Positions 10,245 to 21,910 of a stretch of 64,000 nucleotides of DNA are shown here, piece by piece. The translations under genes were made by a program, and so were the position numbers. The notes under the pieces are model-generated. The model worked only from the letters and a program-made list of their open reading frames with translations, was not told the origin of the DNA and searched no databases. The stretch is from contig JAQMWT010000406.1 in NCBI GenBank assembly GCA_029834535.1, forward strand, positions 62,001 to 126,000, read 5' to 3'. The DNA is from Chrysophaeum taylorii. Lineage: Eukaryota; Sar; Pelagophyceae; Pelagomonadales; Pelagomonadaceae. The stretch's first letter is position 1; each line of letters opens with the position of its first letter.

Positions 10245-12416
10245 ATGGATGATGATGATGATGAGCAGGCCGCCATCACGGAGGCCAAAGCCCAGATCGC
10301 CGAGCAGCGCAGGGGGGAAAAGCTGCTGCAGATGGGTAAGAGGACGACCAGGGAGGACCCCGAGTACCTCTCGACCTTCTTCAAGGCCTCGCGGCTTCAC
10401 TTCATCGGTGCGTGGCGCGAACGGTGGCACGAGATCCTCGACGGTCGCGAAGAAGAAGAAGAAGAAGACGACGAGAGCCCGGAGCGCGTGATTTTCCACG
10501 TGGACCTTGACTGCTTCTTCGCGTCGGTCGCGACCCGGGACAAGCCCGAGCTCCGGAAGGTTCCGGTGGCGGTGTGCTGGGGCGACGGGGCCAAGGCATC
10601 TACGTCGGAAATATCGTCCGCAAACTACAAAGCGCGGGAGTTCGGGGTGCGCGCCGGCATGTTTCTGGGCGAGGCGCGGAAGATGTGCCCGTCCCTGGTG
10701 ACGATCCCGTTCGAATTTGAGAAGTACGCGGAAGCCGCCGCGGCAGCGTTCGGTCGCGTGCTCGACGCGACGCCGCGCGTCGTTGGTCTGTCGATAGACG
10801 AATGCGTCGCTGACGTGAGCAGGGCCGTGCGGGCGGCGGACGTCGCGAGCGTGGCGGCATCGCTGCGAAAGGCGATAGAAAACGCCACGGGCTGCACGGC
10901 CTCGATCGGCTCGGCCAAGAATCGAATGTTAGCCAAAATCGCGACGTCGTTCGCCAAGCCAGACGGCCACTTCCACCTCGCGTTTGAGGATGCCGAGGAC
11001 CTGTTGAGGACCATGCCGGTCTCGACGCTGCCGTCGATCGGGCCGAAGCGGAGCCGCGACCTCGCGGCTGTCGGAATTGAGACTTGCGGCGACCTCGCCG
11101 CCGATAGACCAAAGCTCGAGGCGACGCTCGGAGCGAAACTCGCTGGCGAGGCCTTGAAGAACGCAAGAGGCATCGACGACCGACCCTGGGAGCCCCGCCC
11201 CCCTCGGAAGTCCGTATCGGCGCAGTGCTCCTACGGTGTGCGGTGCGGCGACGAAGCGGACGCGTCTCGATTAATCGACCGATTGGTCGACGAGGTCGCG
11301 GTTCGGGCTAAACGCCTGCTCCCGCCCTCCGCCGGCCTCAAGGGCTGCGGCATCAAGATCTGGCGCTCGAAGACCGGGGCCGACCAGTCCTCTTGCAAGA
11401 GCGGGGTCGGCCACGGCCTCTGCGACGTCCTGACGCGCGTCGCGCCATTTTCCGACCAACAGCACCAGACCACCACCACCGTAGAAGCGCTCGACGATCG
11501 CGCGCGAGCCCTCGCCGCGCGACTCTTCAAGGACGCCGCCATCGCGCCCGCGGACGTCCGGGGGCTTGGCGTCTTCTTCACCCTCGCGAAGCCCCCGGAC
11601 CCCGACCCCTCCCAGGTCAAGATCACGACCCTATTTCAACAACAACAACAACAACAACAACAAAATCCCCGCAAGCGACGGCGATACGAAAGACCCCCCG
11701 TCGTAGTGCCCGTCGGCCTCCCCGGATGTGGCAAGTCGACCTTCTTTGCAGAGTACCTCGAGCCCCTCGGGGTCGTCCGCGCCTGCCAGGACCTCCTGCG
11801 CCGACGCGAGGCAGTCAAATTCGTCGTCGATAAGCACGCGGCGAGGCGTCGACGACCCGTCTTCGTCGATCGCACCAACTACGACAGGGACCAGCGCGCC
11901 GACTGGGTCGCCATCGCCAAGGCCCGCGGCGTCCCCTGCGTCGCCCTCGTCTTCGACGCGACCCCCGCCACCTGCGCGGCGCGCGCCAGAGCCCGCGTCG
12001 CGCACGAAGGCCGCCTCGACCGCTCCAACCCCGCGCAGTGCGACCGCGTCGTCCGTATCATCAACCAACGCCTCCGTCCCGTCGCCGACGACGAGGGCTT
12101 CGACCGCGTCATACATCTCCAACAAGACGCTGATGCCGATGTCAAACGTCGAATCGCGCAAGACCTCGCGCCACCCCAACAACAGCAACCACCACCACCA
12201 CCACCTTTAACCGTTGTTACGACGACTGGTCGCGATCAAACCGTGCCTCCCCCCCCCAAACAACAACAACCACCACCAATACCGGCGACCGACCATCCCC
12301 AGGAGGAAGCAACCACGACCACTTCCGAGGGCGCATGGACCTGCCGCGCCTGCACCTTTCTCAACCGCAACCCCACCTTCCTTTGCTGCGAGATCTGCCA
12401 AACCACCCGCGAATGA
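10245..12416 (+). CDS. REV1: REV1-like Y-family DNA polymerase fused to P-loop kinase and RanBP2 zinc finger
   Basis: 723 aa from the ATG at 10245. FFKASRLHFIGAWR (residues ~45-58) is the REV1 N-digit signature. The Y-family catalytic core follows: DLDCFF with D87 and D89, and SIDE with D185 and E186. Then come a helix-hairpin-helix (LPSIGPKRSRDL) and a little finger (SVSAQCSYGVR). No N-terminal BRCT is present, and no classical REV1 C-terminal domain is evident. QVKITTLF at 457-464 resembles a PCNA-binding box. After a poly-Gln linker, residues ~485-640 form a Walker-A kinase (GLPGCGKST, 491-499) of the AAA_33/PNKP-like type. The C terminus is a RanBP2 zinc finger (WTCRAC...CEIC, 698-718), a class that can bind ubiquitin or RNA. 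Expected role: lesion bypass coupled to end-processing, by inference. Confidence 0.85.
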   Translation: MDDDDDEQAAITEAKAQIAEQRRGEKLLQMGKRTTREDPEYLSTFFKASRLHFIGAWRERWHEILDGREEEEEEDDESPERVIFHVDLDCFFASVATRDKPELRKVPVAVCWGDGAKASTSEISSANYKAREFGVRAGMFLGEARKMCPSLVTIPFEFEKYAEAAAAAFGRVLDATPRVVGLSIDECVADVSRAVRAADVASVAASLRKAIENATGCTASIGSAKNRMLAKIATSFAKPDGHFHLAFEDAEDLLRTMPVSTLPSIGPKRSRDLAAVGIETCGDLAADRPKLEATLGAKLAGEALKNARGIDDRPWEPRPPRKSVSAQCSYGVRCGDEADASRLIDRLVDEVAVRAKRLLPPSAGLKGCGIKIWRSKTGADQSSCKSGVGHGLCDVLTRVAPFSDQQHQTTTTVEALDDRARALAARLFKDAAIAPADVRGLGVFFTLAKPPDPDPSQVKITTLFQQQQQQQQQNPRKRRRYERPPVVVPVGLPGCGKSTFFAEYLEPLGVVRACQDLLRRREAVKFVVDKHAARRRRPVFVDRTNYDRDQRADWVAIAKARGVPCVALVFDATPATCAARARARVAHEGRLDRSNPAQCDRVVRIINQRLRPVADDEGFDRVIHLQQDADADVKRRIAQDLAPPQQQQPPPPPPLTVVTTTGRDQTVPPPPKQQQPPPIPATDHPQEEATTTTSEGAWTCRACTFLNRNPTFLCCEICQTTRE

Positions 12417-14874
12417 ATTTGTTGAATGAGCAAATTAAGTCTCCGCGTCCACAATTAATCGAACATTCGTCTCTCTGGAAAACCGCCGCACATACGCCCG
12501 GCCTGGTGGATGGTGGTGGTGGTCATCATCACAGTGTGTTCGACCGTGCCCTCTCTCTCTTAATCCTCGGTATAATATCCGAACGCCCATATAGCCCCAG
12601 CTCCAAGTGCACACAACAAGCGGCTCGAGATAATTATTTGTCGTCCGGGTATTTCGGTCGAGGTCGCCGGCTCGCGTTGTTCTTTCGTCGTTTCGTGCTT
12701 TTGTTCATCGTGTGTTGGCGGTGTTTCGTGGGCGCCGGTCGTTGCGACGACTGGAAGCAGACTAAAATGAAGAGAAGAAATGCGCGAACGTGAGCGGCAC
12801 GGCACGCCTCGTGCGACTCTCCCGATCAAAATAACTCAAGATGATTCGTCATACGAGCATATCATCAACGAACAATATCAACGCAGATGCATAGCCGTAA
12901 CTCGAATTCTTTTTTTATAAGATTTTGGGCAACTTCTTCTTCTTTTTTTGCGTGTATTTGGGATCGATCCTCCTCCATGCGGCAGCGATGTTTTGACATA
13001 ATTTCGCACAGATCACTTGTAACAATTATACTTCAACATATTTGTTGTCGTCGGACATAATAAACTCTGGCGATGGCGTGGTACAATAATAATATGTATG
13101 CTCTCGTGGTTATTCGTTGGAAGCTGAATCGGTCGCGACTTTGAGACGCCACTATGGCGATGTATATGCCGTTCCATGCAATGGCTGACCTCGAGTTACT
13201 TAGTTCGTGTCTGCTGTTCGAGACGTCGCCTCGCCGAGTTTTGCTCGTTTGTGTGTCCGATCACGTATTTATCTTCGTATATAAAGTATGATTCGAGCCT
13301 CGAGCTTGGGCTTCCCGATTCTTCGAATTGGTGCGGCACGTCTTTCTTTACTGCGCTTAAACCCACCACAGTTTTTGTTTTCTCGAGTGAGCATTCACGT
13401 GTTCAACCCAACCTGTGTCGATGAGCTGCTGGCTTGCCTTCATCTCACATCGAGTCTCGAAATTTTGAGAGACTTTCCTTTGTGTGCGTCTTGCATAGAA
13501 ACGCGACTGACTTGCTACCTCGGAATTTGCATCGTGATTTATGTTTCTGACATATTTTTGTCAACGACCTCGTCAACGAACTCGCGCGCAGAATACCCGT
13601 AAGTTGCCGTTGTGCGACGCAACTGAGGAGCGGGCACGTCGTATTGCCATCGATGGTGGTCAACGCGGGCGACCAAACCGGGAAATAGCAAATGTTTAAC
13701 GACATCTTCTCATCATCGTTTACATGCTTCATTCAATGTGACTCGCAGTGTGGACTGTGATGGTCGATATAGCCATTCGACGAATGTAAAGCAATACGAT
13801 ATTATCACTTTTCGACCGCGTGAACATATCCTGACCGCAGAAGAGGAAGCACTCCGTGTTTCTCATCATTCTCATAGCGCGAAATGCGTAGTGGGCAGGA
13901 GATTCCGGGGGACCTGGAAGTTTGTGCTGGGTGGCGTATCGATCCAAATCGCCATACGATATTCCTCTCGGATTCACGACAGCAGTTTTTATCTTGTCTG
14001 AATCCGGGCCAATGATAACCTAAATCACCTTCGAGCCGCATAGACTCGATACCTGCCAGCAAAACACACCTCGCGACAAGCTGAGTTGTTACCGTCATCA
14101 CCCTGATTTTTTTTTTCGATTGGCAATATGCTTGCGAGTCACGCCACCCATCGCAACTTGGAATATTGTCCCCTTCTTCTTCTCTTGACGTCCAAGAGTG
14201 AATAACAATATGTGTGTGAAGGCAGGCTCTCTGATTCTCAACATCCTTCTTCCCCGGCGGCCACATCATTAGCCTCACCCGATGACTTACTTATTTTTTT
14301 CAGGCAGGACAAAGATATATAATTTGCTGTCGACGTATCGATTTCGCTGGGAAACGTTGTTCCATCGTGCTCGTAGACAACGCCTTAACTAACTATAGGC
14401 CATCCCAGTGGCTAATCCCAGCGCCGTGGCGCGTGGGATCAGAGTCACGGGGCCGAGAGACCTGTCTCCATGCGACGCGGAGACCACCGAGAATTGATTG
14501 ACCGCCAATCACCTCGTCGTCAACGTTTCCTTCTGCTTCCCCCGGCCACAACCCGTCCCACTGCGATCCTTCCGGTTTCAATCCGCCCCCGAGCAGGTGC
14601 CAACCTACGCCGGGAGGACGAATGCCCTCGCATTGCGCAGGTTCACGAAGACACCGCTTTAGTTAGTACCTTAGAAGAATAAGTCGAACTAGACAAGTCG
14701 CGGGCACAGATAGCGAATGCGTAGCGGGTGGGCAGGCGACGCCTGCAATCTCAGCTCCTCTCTCCGGGTTATTACGTCGCGCTCCAAAAAGAGCCCACCA
14801 ATAGATAAGGTAGTGGCACCCAACAAGTCAACGGATCGTCGTAAACTACACCAGTTAGTTGTCGCCGCCATCAA
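12417..14874. other. 2.4-kb gap with no recognisable gene
   Basis: AT-richer than the flanking genes, with only short frames lacking motifs. A short imperfect hairpin (atcccagcgcc / ggcgcgtgggat) lies at ~14416-14441. Its right arm leads into gggatcagagtcac, identical to bases 1-14 of the window. This may be a fragment of an old dispersed repeat. Confidence 0.5.
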
Positions 14875-15714
14875 TCAGGAGACGACGCGTTGAGACGCAA
14901 CCGAGATGGGTGGTCGGTAGATGGCGGGGAGACAGGCGATCTGGAATGCGTTGAAGGCGAAAACTGGCTTGCCGACGTTTTTTGCCGCGTTCTCGACGCG
15001 GGTACCGTGGAGGCGAGAGAGGTAGAGCGCGCGGTCGAAATTGTCGGCGGAGAGGCGGTGGTGGACGTTGAGGAGACGAGATTGCTCGAAGGTGACGCTC
15101 ATGCCCGTGCGGTCCTTGCCCGACTTGCAGCTGGTGACGCGGGCGCCGCCTATCGCGCGGACGAAGTCGGCGACGGCGGCGAGCATGCGCCAGTGTTTGC
15201 GTCGAAGGTGGGCGGCCTCGATGTTGTTGCGGATTGTGCGGAGGTCCTGGCGGAGGAGGGGCGGGGCGCGCTTGACGGCGGCGGCCTTGGCGTTGAGCTT
15301 GTCGAGGTGGTCGAAGTCGTCGAAGTAGGCCTCGAGGTCGGCGATGGACTCGCGGTTGATCGCATCTTGGATAGTGGTATTGCCGACGGCGTTGGCGACC
15401 GACTGCATCTCGTTGATGCCCTGGGTGAAGAGCACGGGGACGATCCGAAGGCTGCTGTTTCCGCCGAGGGCGTCGACGGCCGCTCGAGACGCAGGGAGAC
15501 GGAGCGTCGCCGCGACGCGAGCCGCGCGGTCGAATTTGACGTCGGGCGCTTGGAGGTCTGCGTCGAAGACGACAACGCAGTCGCGGAGCGCGGCGACGGC
15601 GTGGGAGTAGTCCTCGAGCATGGCCTTTTCGGCGCCGTGGGTCGACAAGAGCGACTCGAACTCTACGAGGAGTCCGAGGCGGGCGAGGGCCTCGGGGCTG
15701 TCTTTTGTCCGCCG

Positions 15715-15750
<36 letters not shown>

Positions 15751-18588
15751 GCGCGCGACGCGTCGCTCGAGTTCTAGAGAGGCGCAGGTCGCGATGGTCG
15801 CGAGGGCCTGGCACAATACCCTGTCGAATCTCTGCTGGATCTTGTGGTCGAGCTCGAGGAGTTTCGCGTCTAAGGGCATGCTTTCGAGGCTCTGCGGCCA
15901 CTCGAGAAACGGTTCGTCCTCCGGCGCCTCGTCCTCTGCGTCCTCCTCGTAGTCGTCCACGAAATAGTCCTCCTCGTCTTCGTCTTCGTCGTCGTCCCAC
16001 GATCGTTCCGCCCGCGACAACGCCGAGGATCTCCCCCAAAACCAGATTTTGCGCGACGACGACGACGACGACGACGATACGGCGCGCTCGACGACGCACG
16101 GCTCTGGTGGAGGAGGAGGTTCGTGCGTGAACATGGCGATGGCCTTGTCGCGTTGGGCGGCGCGCGCTCGGAGGGTCGCGAGGCGCGCGGCGTAGGCGCG
16201 CTTGAGGCGCGCGATGCCGCCCTTTTTGAACTCGAGGGCGTGCGCGGCGAAGCAGCCGATCGAGACGATGGCCTCGACGCGGCGGGTGTCGAAGACGAGA
16301 AACTGGACGTGGAGGTTGACGGGCTGGAAGGCGAGGGCCGGAACTTTTTTTCGCGTCGAGGCGAGGAACGCCGAGATCTGCGTGCCGTCCCCGTCCTCGC
16401 CGGCCGCGTAAGCCCGGGAGAGTCGCTCGTAGGTCGCGCTCGAGGTCGCGGTCAAATTTTGGAGGGAATCGAGCCACAAGAGGTCTTTTCCGCCGCCGGC
16501 GGTCTCGCGTCGCCTCGCCAGCAGCTCGGCGTCCTCGCGCCGCGCGGCAGCGAGGTCCGCGAGCGCTGCGGCTGGAACGGTCACTCCAAACCCCGACTCG
16601 ATCATCTCCTCGCAGAACAGGACCACCGCCTCGGCGGCGGCGGCGGCGGTGGTGGTGGTGGGGGGCGCCTCCGGGTCCTTTGGAGGATGCAACGCGTTCG
16701 GGACCTCCTCCAGCTCTGTATCTGTTCCATCATCACTGTTTTGGCCCACCAACAGGTTCCACAACGCCGCGAAGGCGTCCGGCTGCGGCTTTGCGTTTGG
16801 CGAGGTCTCGGGGGCGTCGTCGGTGTCGTCGTCCCGCGTCTCGACGACACCCACAAGAGATCCGCGAGATTCGTGTGGTGTCGGCAAGGCGTAGGAGCGG
16901 AGCGCGAGGTAGGCGTCCCGGGGGAAGGCGGGGCTTCGTCGCAAAACCCTCGCGGCGAGACGAACGTCGCCGCCGGCGCGAAAGGCGCGAGGTTCGCGGG
17001 GCGGGCGGGGGCGGAGGTCGGCGAGGATCCAGCTCACGCCAGGGTCGGGGGCGTACGGGAGGTACGAAGGAGGAGCCCAGGAGGAGGGGGGCGAAGGGTG
17101 GACTAGGGGTGAGACGCGGGCGTAGGCGACTACCGTATGGTCAGAAATCCGCTCGAGGTCGACGCGCGCGTGCTTGTCGCACGCCGCGTGCTTGTTGTTG
17201 CCCTCCGAGTAAGCCCGCCATTCGGGGGTCTCGTTTCGCCCCGCGTCCTTGAGATTGCAGACAACCAAGGCGAGGTCGATCTTGTCGCGAAATGGCACCC
17301 GGAACGCTCTCGCGAAACGAGGGTTCGTCTCGTTGCGCAGGATCTCCGAGCGTGCAACCTCGCGCCACCGGCCGCGCCACCACTCGAACGCGACGAAGAA
17401 CGAATCGCGACCCGCAAAGAGCGTCGCCACCGGCGCGGCGACGATGTCGTCGATCACGAACGCCTCGGTCAACGACGCGTGGATCTCGACCATCCGGTCC
17501 TCGTCTCGCGGCGCCTCCCTCGACGGCCGGATTATCTCCAGCGCGGCGTCGCCGTCGCGGGGTGGCGGCTTCGTCCAGGGCTTTTCAGGCTTCCGGAGCC
17601 TGCCCGGCGGGTCGTCGAAGAGCGGCTGCATGAAGATGGCCCAGTACAAGGGGAGAGACGCGTCGTTGAAGAAATCGGCGTACTGCAGCCAGAGGACGTC
17701 GCAGCCCGAGTGGTCCCGGAGCTCGTGCCGGAGCTGGTGGGTCGTCGAGTGGGCCTCCGTGACATCGGATTCGGCGAGGTACAGTCCGACGCAGGCCGAC
17801 ACTACGAAAAATCCGCCGAGCCGCAGGAGGCACGCGTACGTCGCTTCGAGAGCGCAATACTCGAAGAATACTTCCCCCTCGGAGGATCGAGACGGATCCT
17901 CGAACATCGCGAGGGACCGGGCCGCGACGGCCATCTCCTTGCGGCGTATTGCCTCGGGCCCCAGTTTTCCATCGTAGCTCCCGACGGCGCGCGACACCAC
18001 CATCGTCGCGCGACCTACGAGCCGCGCAGAGACCAGCGCGACGAGCGCCGCGCTAATCTCCGCGCAAGCTCGCACGACCGACCGCGCTGAATGTATGTGC
18101 ATGAGATCAAGCACAAACGCGGCCGCGCCGGCGGCGCAAAACACGACCTTGACTCGCGGCGCAATCTCCAGACTATAATCGAGCGCCCTCACGCGCGACC
18201 CCGGGTCCAACGACCTCGACCACGTCAGCGCGACGTGCGCGCCCCACAGACCCAGCACGACGAGCCGGGGCGCGTTCACGACGTGGTGCGTGTGGTGCGC
18301 GTCGCACGTATCCACGCTATCAACCGTGCAAAGCACGAGGTACCCCACCAACAGCAGGGCGCCATGCCGCTCGCGGCACAGCTTCAAGGCTCCGACGCGG
18401 CTCATCCCGCTCTGGATCGACCGGACGATCCCCCACTTGAGCCGGGCCACCACGAGCCCGAAGACCACTACGCGCGCGAACGCCAGCCCGATGTTGTGCA
18501 GCCGCAGCACCCTCCTGATGTCGTGCGACGACGACGACGACGACGCCGCCTCGGGCGCCACCGTGGGAATAGGCGTTCGACCCAACAT
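14875..18588 (-). CDS. Membrane-anchored INPP4-type inositol polyphosphate 4-phosphatase with C2 domain
   Basis: Single-exon 1237 aa from the ATG at 18588; upstream in-frame codons are low complexity. The C-terminal catalytic part matches INPP4A/B: IVPVLFTQGINEMQSVAN upstream of the active-site loop CKSGKDRTGMSV (Cys near residue 1153), the CX5R motif with the Lys spacing of phosphoinositide 4-phosphatases. Residues ~365-450 look like a C2 domain (HASLTEAF..., ETNPRFARAFRVPF). The first ~220 residues hold several hydrophobic, probably transmembrane, helices, unlike animal INPP4. The middle has Asp/Glu- and Ser-rich linkers. The likely substrate is PI(3,4)P2, cut at the 4-position on a membrane where the protein is resident. 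The N-terminal membrane module is the unusual part. Confidence 0.85.
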
Positions 18589-20644
18589 TTGTTGTTTATT
18601 ATTCTTACTGTTTTTGCCACTACTACAAGTACTACTACTACTACTCAAAAGAAGAATAACGACGTTCTCACGACCGACCAACCAACCAACCAACCACCTG
18701 GGGTAGTAATCATTAGGGAGCTGGGCATAATATTATGAACATCATCTGCATACAACGGGTACGGCACCCCAGCAGCGCCGCCGCGTTTTGCATTGTGTCC
18801 ACGACGTCCAGTGAGTACATCATCCTGCTTCCCCTTGAAGACGCAAAAATGTCCACGTGTCAACGAAACTCATCGCCATGATAGATACTAATAATAAGGC
18901 AGTATTTCAAGTCGCCGCCAGAACGACGAAAAGAACCGAGGATATCACCTCGCTTAACGCCAATGATTGAATCAATCGAATTTATAGTGCCGGAAACGGA
19001 GACCCGCACTCCTATATATCCTGTGGAGCGAGCGGTATGACCACATACTCGCCGAGCTCCTTGCCGTAGTAGGGGCCGTGTCGAACGCAAGGACAAAGCA
19101 AATGAATAGGGCCCATGTGATCCAGGCCATTCTCACGACGTTTTCTCCAGTGCCATTTTAAGGTTGAAAGTGGCATCATCTTTCCACGTTCTGGCCAAAC
19201 TGCGATTCATGGTCGAGGTCAGCGAAATGAACTTCTAGACGTGCACGCACGATGATGTTGGAGACAATGTGTTGTGCGAGCATCATGATCCCGCCGTTAT
19301 TATTTGGCAGCTAAAGACCACCATCTTTTTGCTAGAATACCAAGAAGGCCGATGTACCACCACCATCACTCCGGTTTTTTCGCGAACACCCAGGTTTGTG
19401 TGGCGACATTCTCGAAGAGAGGTCGTCGGCAACATGAATCCGCGAAGTGTGCACGGACGGAACACGTCGGCGTTCACTTCGCTGGGATGACGAACGGCGA
19501 GTAGCGGCGTTGATCCAGCATTTTTGATGTAACGACCTCGCTCTCGAGACGACGGCCAAAAAATTACGGCGCAAGCCTCTGCTCATAAGCGACTCGCGGC
19601 CGGCACTTACTCTGTCGCGCATCGAGCAGATCCATTTGCCCATACTATCACGGCCGTAGAAGCGGCACGACAAGCAGACAAGCAAGTTTTAGCATGCGAT
19701 GCGCGGCAGCCGAGGATGCTGCTGCTGTGAAAGCGGAATTAGACGTTGAACAACTTGTGACAGAGTTTCTCTTGCTGCAGAGGCGAACCATCCCGGTGCG
19801 TCGGTTATCGTTGAGCGTGGCAGAAGCGGCTGTGCGCGTCGCACTCTCGACAGCCTGGAATACATGGAACTTGACTGGCCGCACCAGCGTGAGCCTTCAG
19901 CGCGGGTGGCAGACTGTTGTTAGACTGCGCGAGTCGCACCTGGATTCGGACGATACACTTGAGCGTACGGTGATCAGAATCAAAGATGTCAACGTAGGCC
20001 CCGTGTGGACCGCACACACGTCGGTCATCCATAACATCAGCCGAACCCCGACAATGACGGTCCCATGCACCCAAACAAGAACAGAATTTCGTGTTTCCAT
20101 CGCACGGAGGTGTCCGCGTACGTAAAGAGGCCCGCACCTCGGCAGAGGCATAATAAACACCAGCCTTTTCAACTTGCACTAGTGATGAGGATGACAAGCC
20201 AGTCAATACGACCTTTTATTTCGCGACGAGTCGTATAGAACCATGACGCGAGCCGAGGCCCGAAAAATCATCTCATTGAACACCATGGTCTCCCCGTAGG
20301 TTGGTAGGTAGGTAGGTAGGTAGGTACCCTTGCCGCGGACATTCTTTTCGACGCACAAGCAGCAACTTCGTCGTCGCCAATTTCCTTCTGCCCCCCTCGT
20401 CGGCCATAACCTTGGGGGGGGCGGGGTCCGTCCCGCTGCGAACCTGCCGAGATGTCGGCGGCCCGTGGACTGACTAAGAGGCAAGCCAGGTACCGCCAAC
20501 CCCTATGTGGCACCACCACCGCGAAATGGGCCGATGCCAGTGCGCCAAACTCTATCATATTTCAAAGCGCCGTCATCGATGAAACTGCGGTGCGCGATTG
20601 TTTTGTTTTTAAAAAAGTGGTATATTTCGCGGCACCCTCCTTCC
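18589..20644. other. 2-kb gap with no recognisable gene
   Basis: No supported coding region. It holds ACT/AAC-rich runs near 18620-18660 (5' flank of the phosphatase gene), a (GGTA)n microsatellite at about 20301-20326, and otherwise unremarkable sequence with many stops in all frames. Confidence 0.5.
20301..20326. repeat. (GGTA)n microsatellite
   Basis: Six tandem copies of a tetranucleotide in an intergenic gap. Confidence 0.9.
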
Positions 20645-21835
20645 CTAATGCGAGAGATGTTTACTATCGTGGGGTGGCGGCTGGACGGCGATGGCGAGGT
20701 GGTTGTGGGGAATCGGGAGGAAATTGACGTAGTAGGCGGCCAAGCAGAGTTGAGCGTTGCCGTCGAAGACGAGTTTAACGTTGCGTTGCCGGTGGATCGC
20801 GGGCGGGCGGTCCCCTCCCAGAGGGTGTAATCCGGCGTCGCGCGCGGCGTCGACGAGGGCGCGGCGAAGCTGCTCGGCTTCGGGGTCTTGGGTGTCGCCG
20901 TCGTAGTCTTTGAGGAGGAGGAACCTGTCCCCGCGGTTGACGTAAGCGAGATCGGGGTCGCTCGCCCAGCCGTTGTCTACGTACGAGGTATCGGAATGGG
21001 GGTCGAGATCGGGGAGGGCGTCGATGTCGGGAAAGCGCGAGGGTAAGGGGACGTCCCAGGAGACCTTCCTACGGACGGTCGGTTCGGTCTGGACGATGTC
21101 GATCTCGACTTCGAGGGGCGATACGGCGTAGTGCGTCGAGGCGTTTCTCGCGTCGAACTTGGCGCCAAAAGGGAAAAAAGGTACGGCCGAAGCGACCCTC
21201 ATCGACCTCGAGTTGGTGTCGTCGATGAGGCTCGCTCGCAGCGAGGGGTACGAAGGCACCTTGACGAGGCGGATACCCCCCGGAAAGCGCCGGAGGGTTT
21301 GTTCGAAGGCGATCTCCGAAGGGGGAGCAACGAAGAAATTCCAGATGTCCCAGAAGCGCGGCCATATTTGCGAGAAAAAAATCGCCAAGGGAGACGCGTC
21401 CCACGAGTCTTCGATGACATTGGGCGTAATTTTCGACGACCCCACGATGCGCGCGCGGGGCCGCCACGGCACGGGCCACGTTCCGGAAAACATCCACCGA
21501 ACCCGGTCTTCGCGCGCTTCCATCACGCGGAAGACGGGGTACTCAAAGAATGTTCCGGACGAGTTGAGGGCATCGACCAGGGAGTCGGCAAACCACGCGC
21601 CCGGGCTCCGCCAGGCGGCGCCGCGCGTTAGATCGGCGATGGCGTGGTTTTCGCCGCGGAGGCATTGGTTCACGGCAGCTTCGACCTCGATCCCCAACGG
21701 ACTCAGACTCCGCGGCGCCTCGTCGATGCGCGGTGTCGCTGCGCAGCGATGCTGGCGTCGTGTGTTTGTTGCTGGTGATAGGACAAAGGCCCTGGCCGAG
21801 AAGAGGCAGAACGACGACGAAAGCCGCCACCGCAT
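20645..21835 (-). CDS. Plastid-type unknown protein
   Basis: 396 aa from the ATG at 21835. The N terminus (RWRLSSSFCLFSARA then FVLSP, followed by an Arg-rich stretch) fits a bipartite signal plus transit peptide with Phe at the +1 position. The mature region has a segment ending TFFEYPVFRVMEAREDRVRW, then aromatic-rich WPRFWDIWNFF, then RRFPGGIRLVKVPSYPSL. The order of an NTF2-like part and a heme-binding SOUL-like part crossed my mind, but no decisive motif supports it. It diverges from the small gene at 21911 with 75 bp between starts. Confidence 0.7.
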   Translation of the reverse strand: MRWRLSSSFCLFSARAFVLSPATNTRRQHRCAATPRIDEAPRSLSPLGIEVEAAVNQCLRGENHAIADLTRGAAWRSPGAWFADSLVDALNSSGTFFEYPVFRVMEAREDRVRWMFSGTWPVPWRPRARIVGSSKITPNVIEDSWDASPLAIFFSQIWPRFWDIWNFFVAPPSEIAFEQTLRRFPGGIRLVKVPSYPSLRASLIDDTNSRSMRVASAVPFFPFGAKFDARNASTHYAVSPLEVEIDIVQTEPTVRRKVSWDVPLPSRFPDIDALPDLDPHSDTSYVDNGWASDPDLAYVNRGDRFLLLKDYDGDTQDPEAEQLRRALVDAARDAGLHPLGGDRPPAIHRQRNVKLVFDGNAQLCLAAYYVNFLPIPHNHLAIAVQPPPHDSKHLSH

Positions 21836-21910
21836 CGGCGACGTTGCACTTCAAGGCGAGGTCTAGGATTTATTTTGTTGTGTAACCCTAAATAACGCTC
21901 AATCAATATC

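Noticed and set aside
14501-14600. Resemblance to 20340-20450 (ttccttctgc...ggcca.aacc...gtccc.ctgcga) as a repeat family
   Set aside because: Short matching words in similar order, but gaps and mismatches are too many to exclude chance by eye.
14890-18738. Long plus-strand open frames opposite the phosphatase gene
   Set aside because: They are GC-rich shadow frames with Arg/Pro/Ala-biased composition and no motifs, while the minus frame has the CKSGKDR active site and C2 domain.
19694-20206. Overlapping plus and minus small frames as a possible gene in the 18.6-20.6 kb gap
   Set aside because: Neither has a motif, a host-like codon pattern, or a supporting neighbour arrangement.
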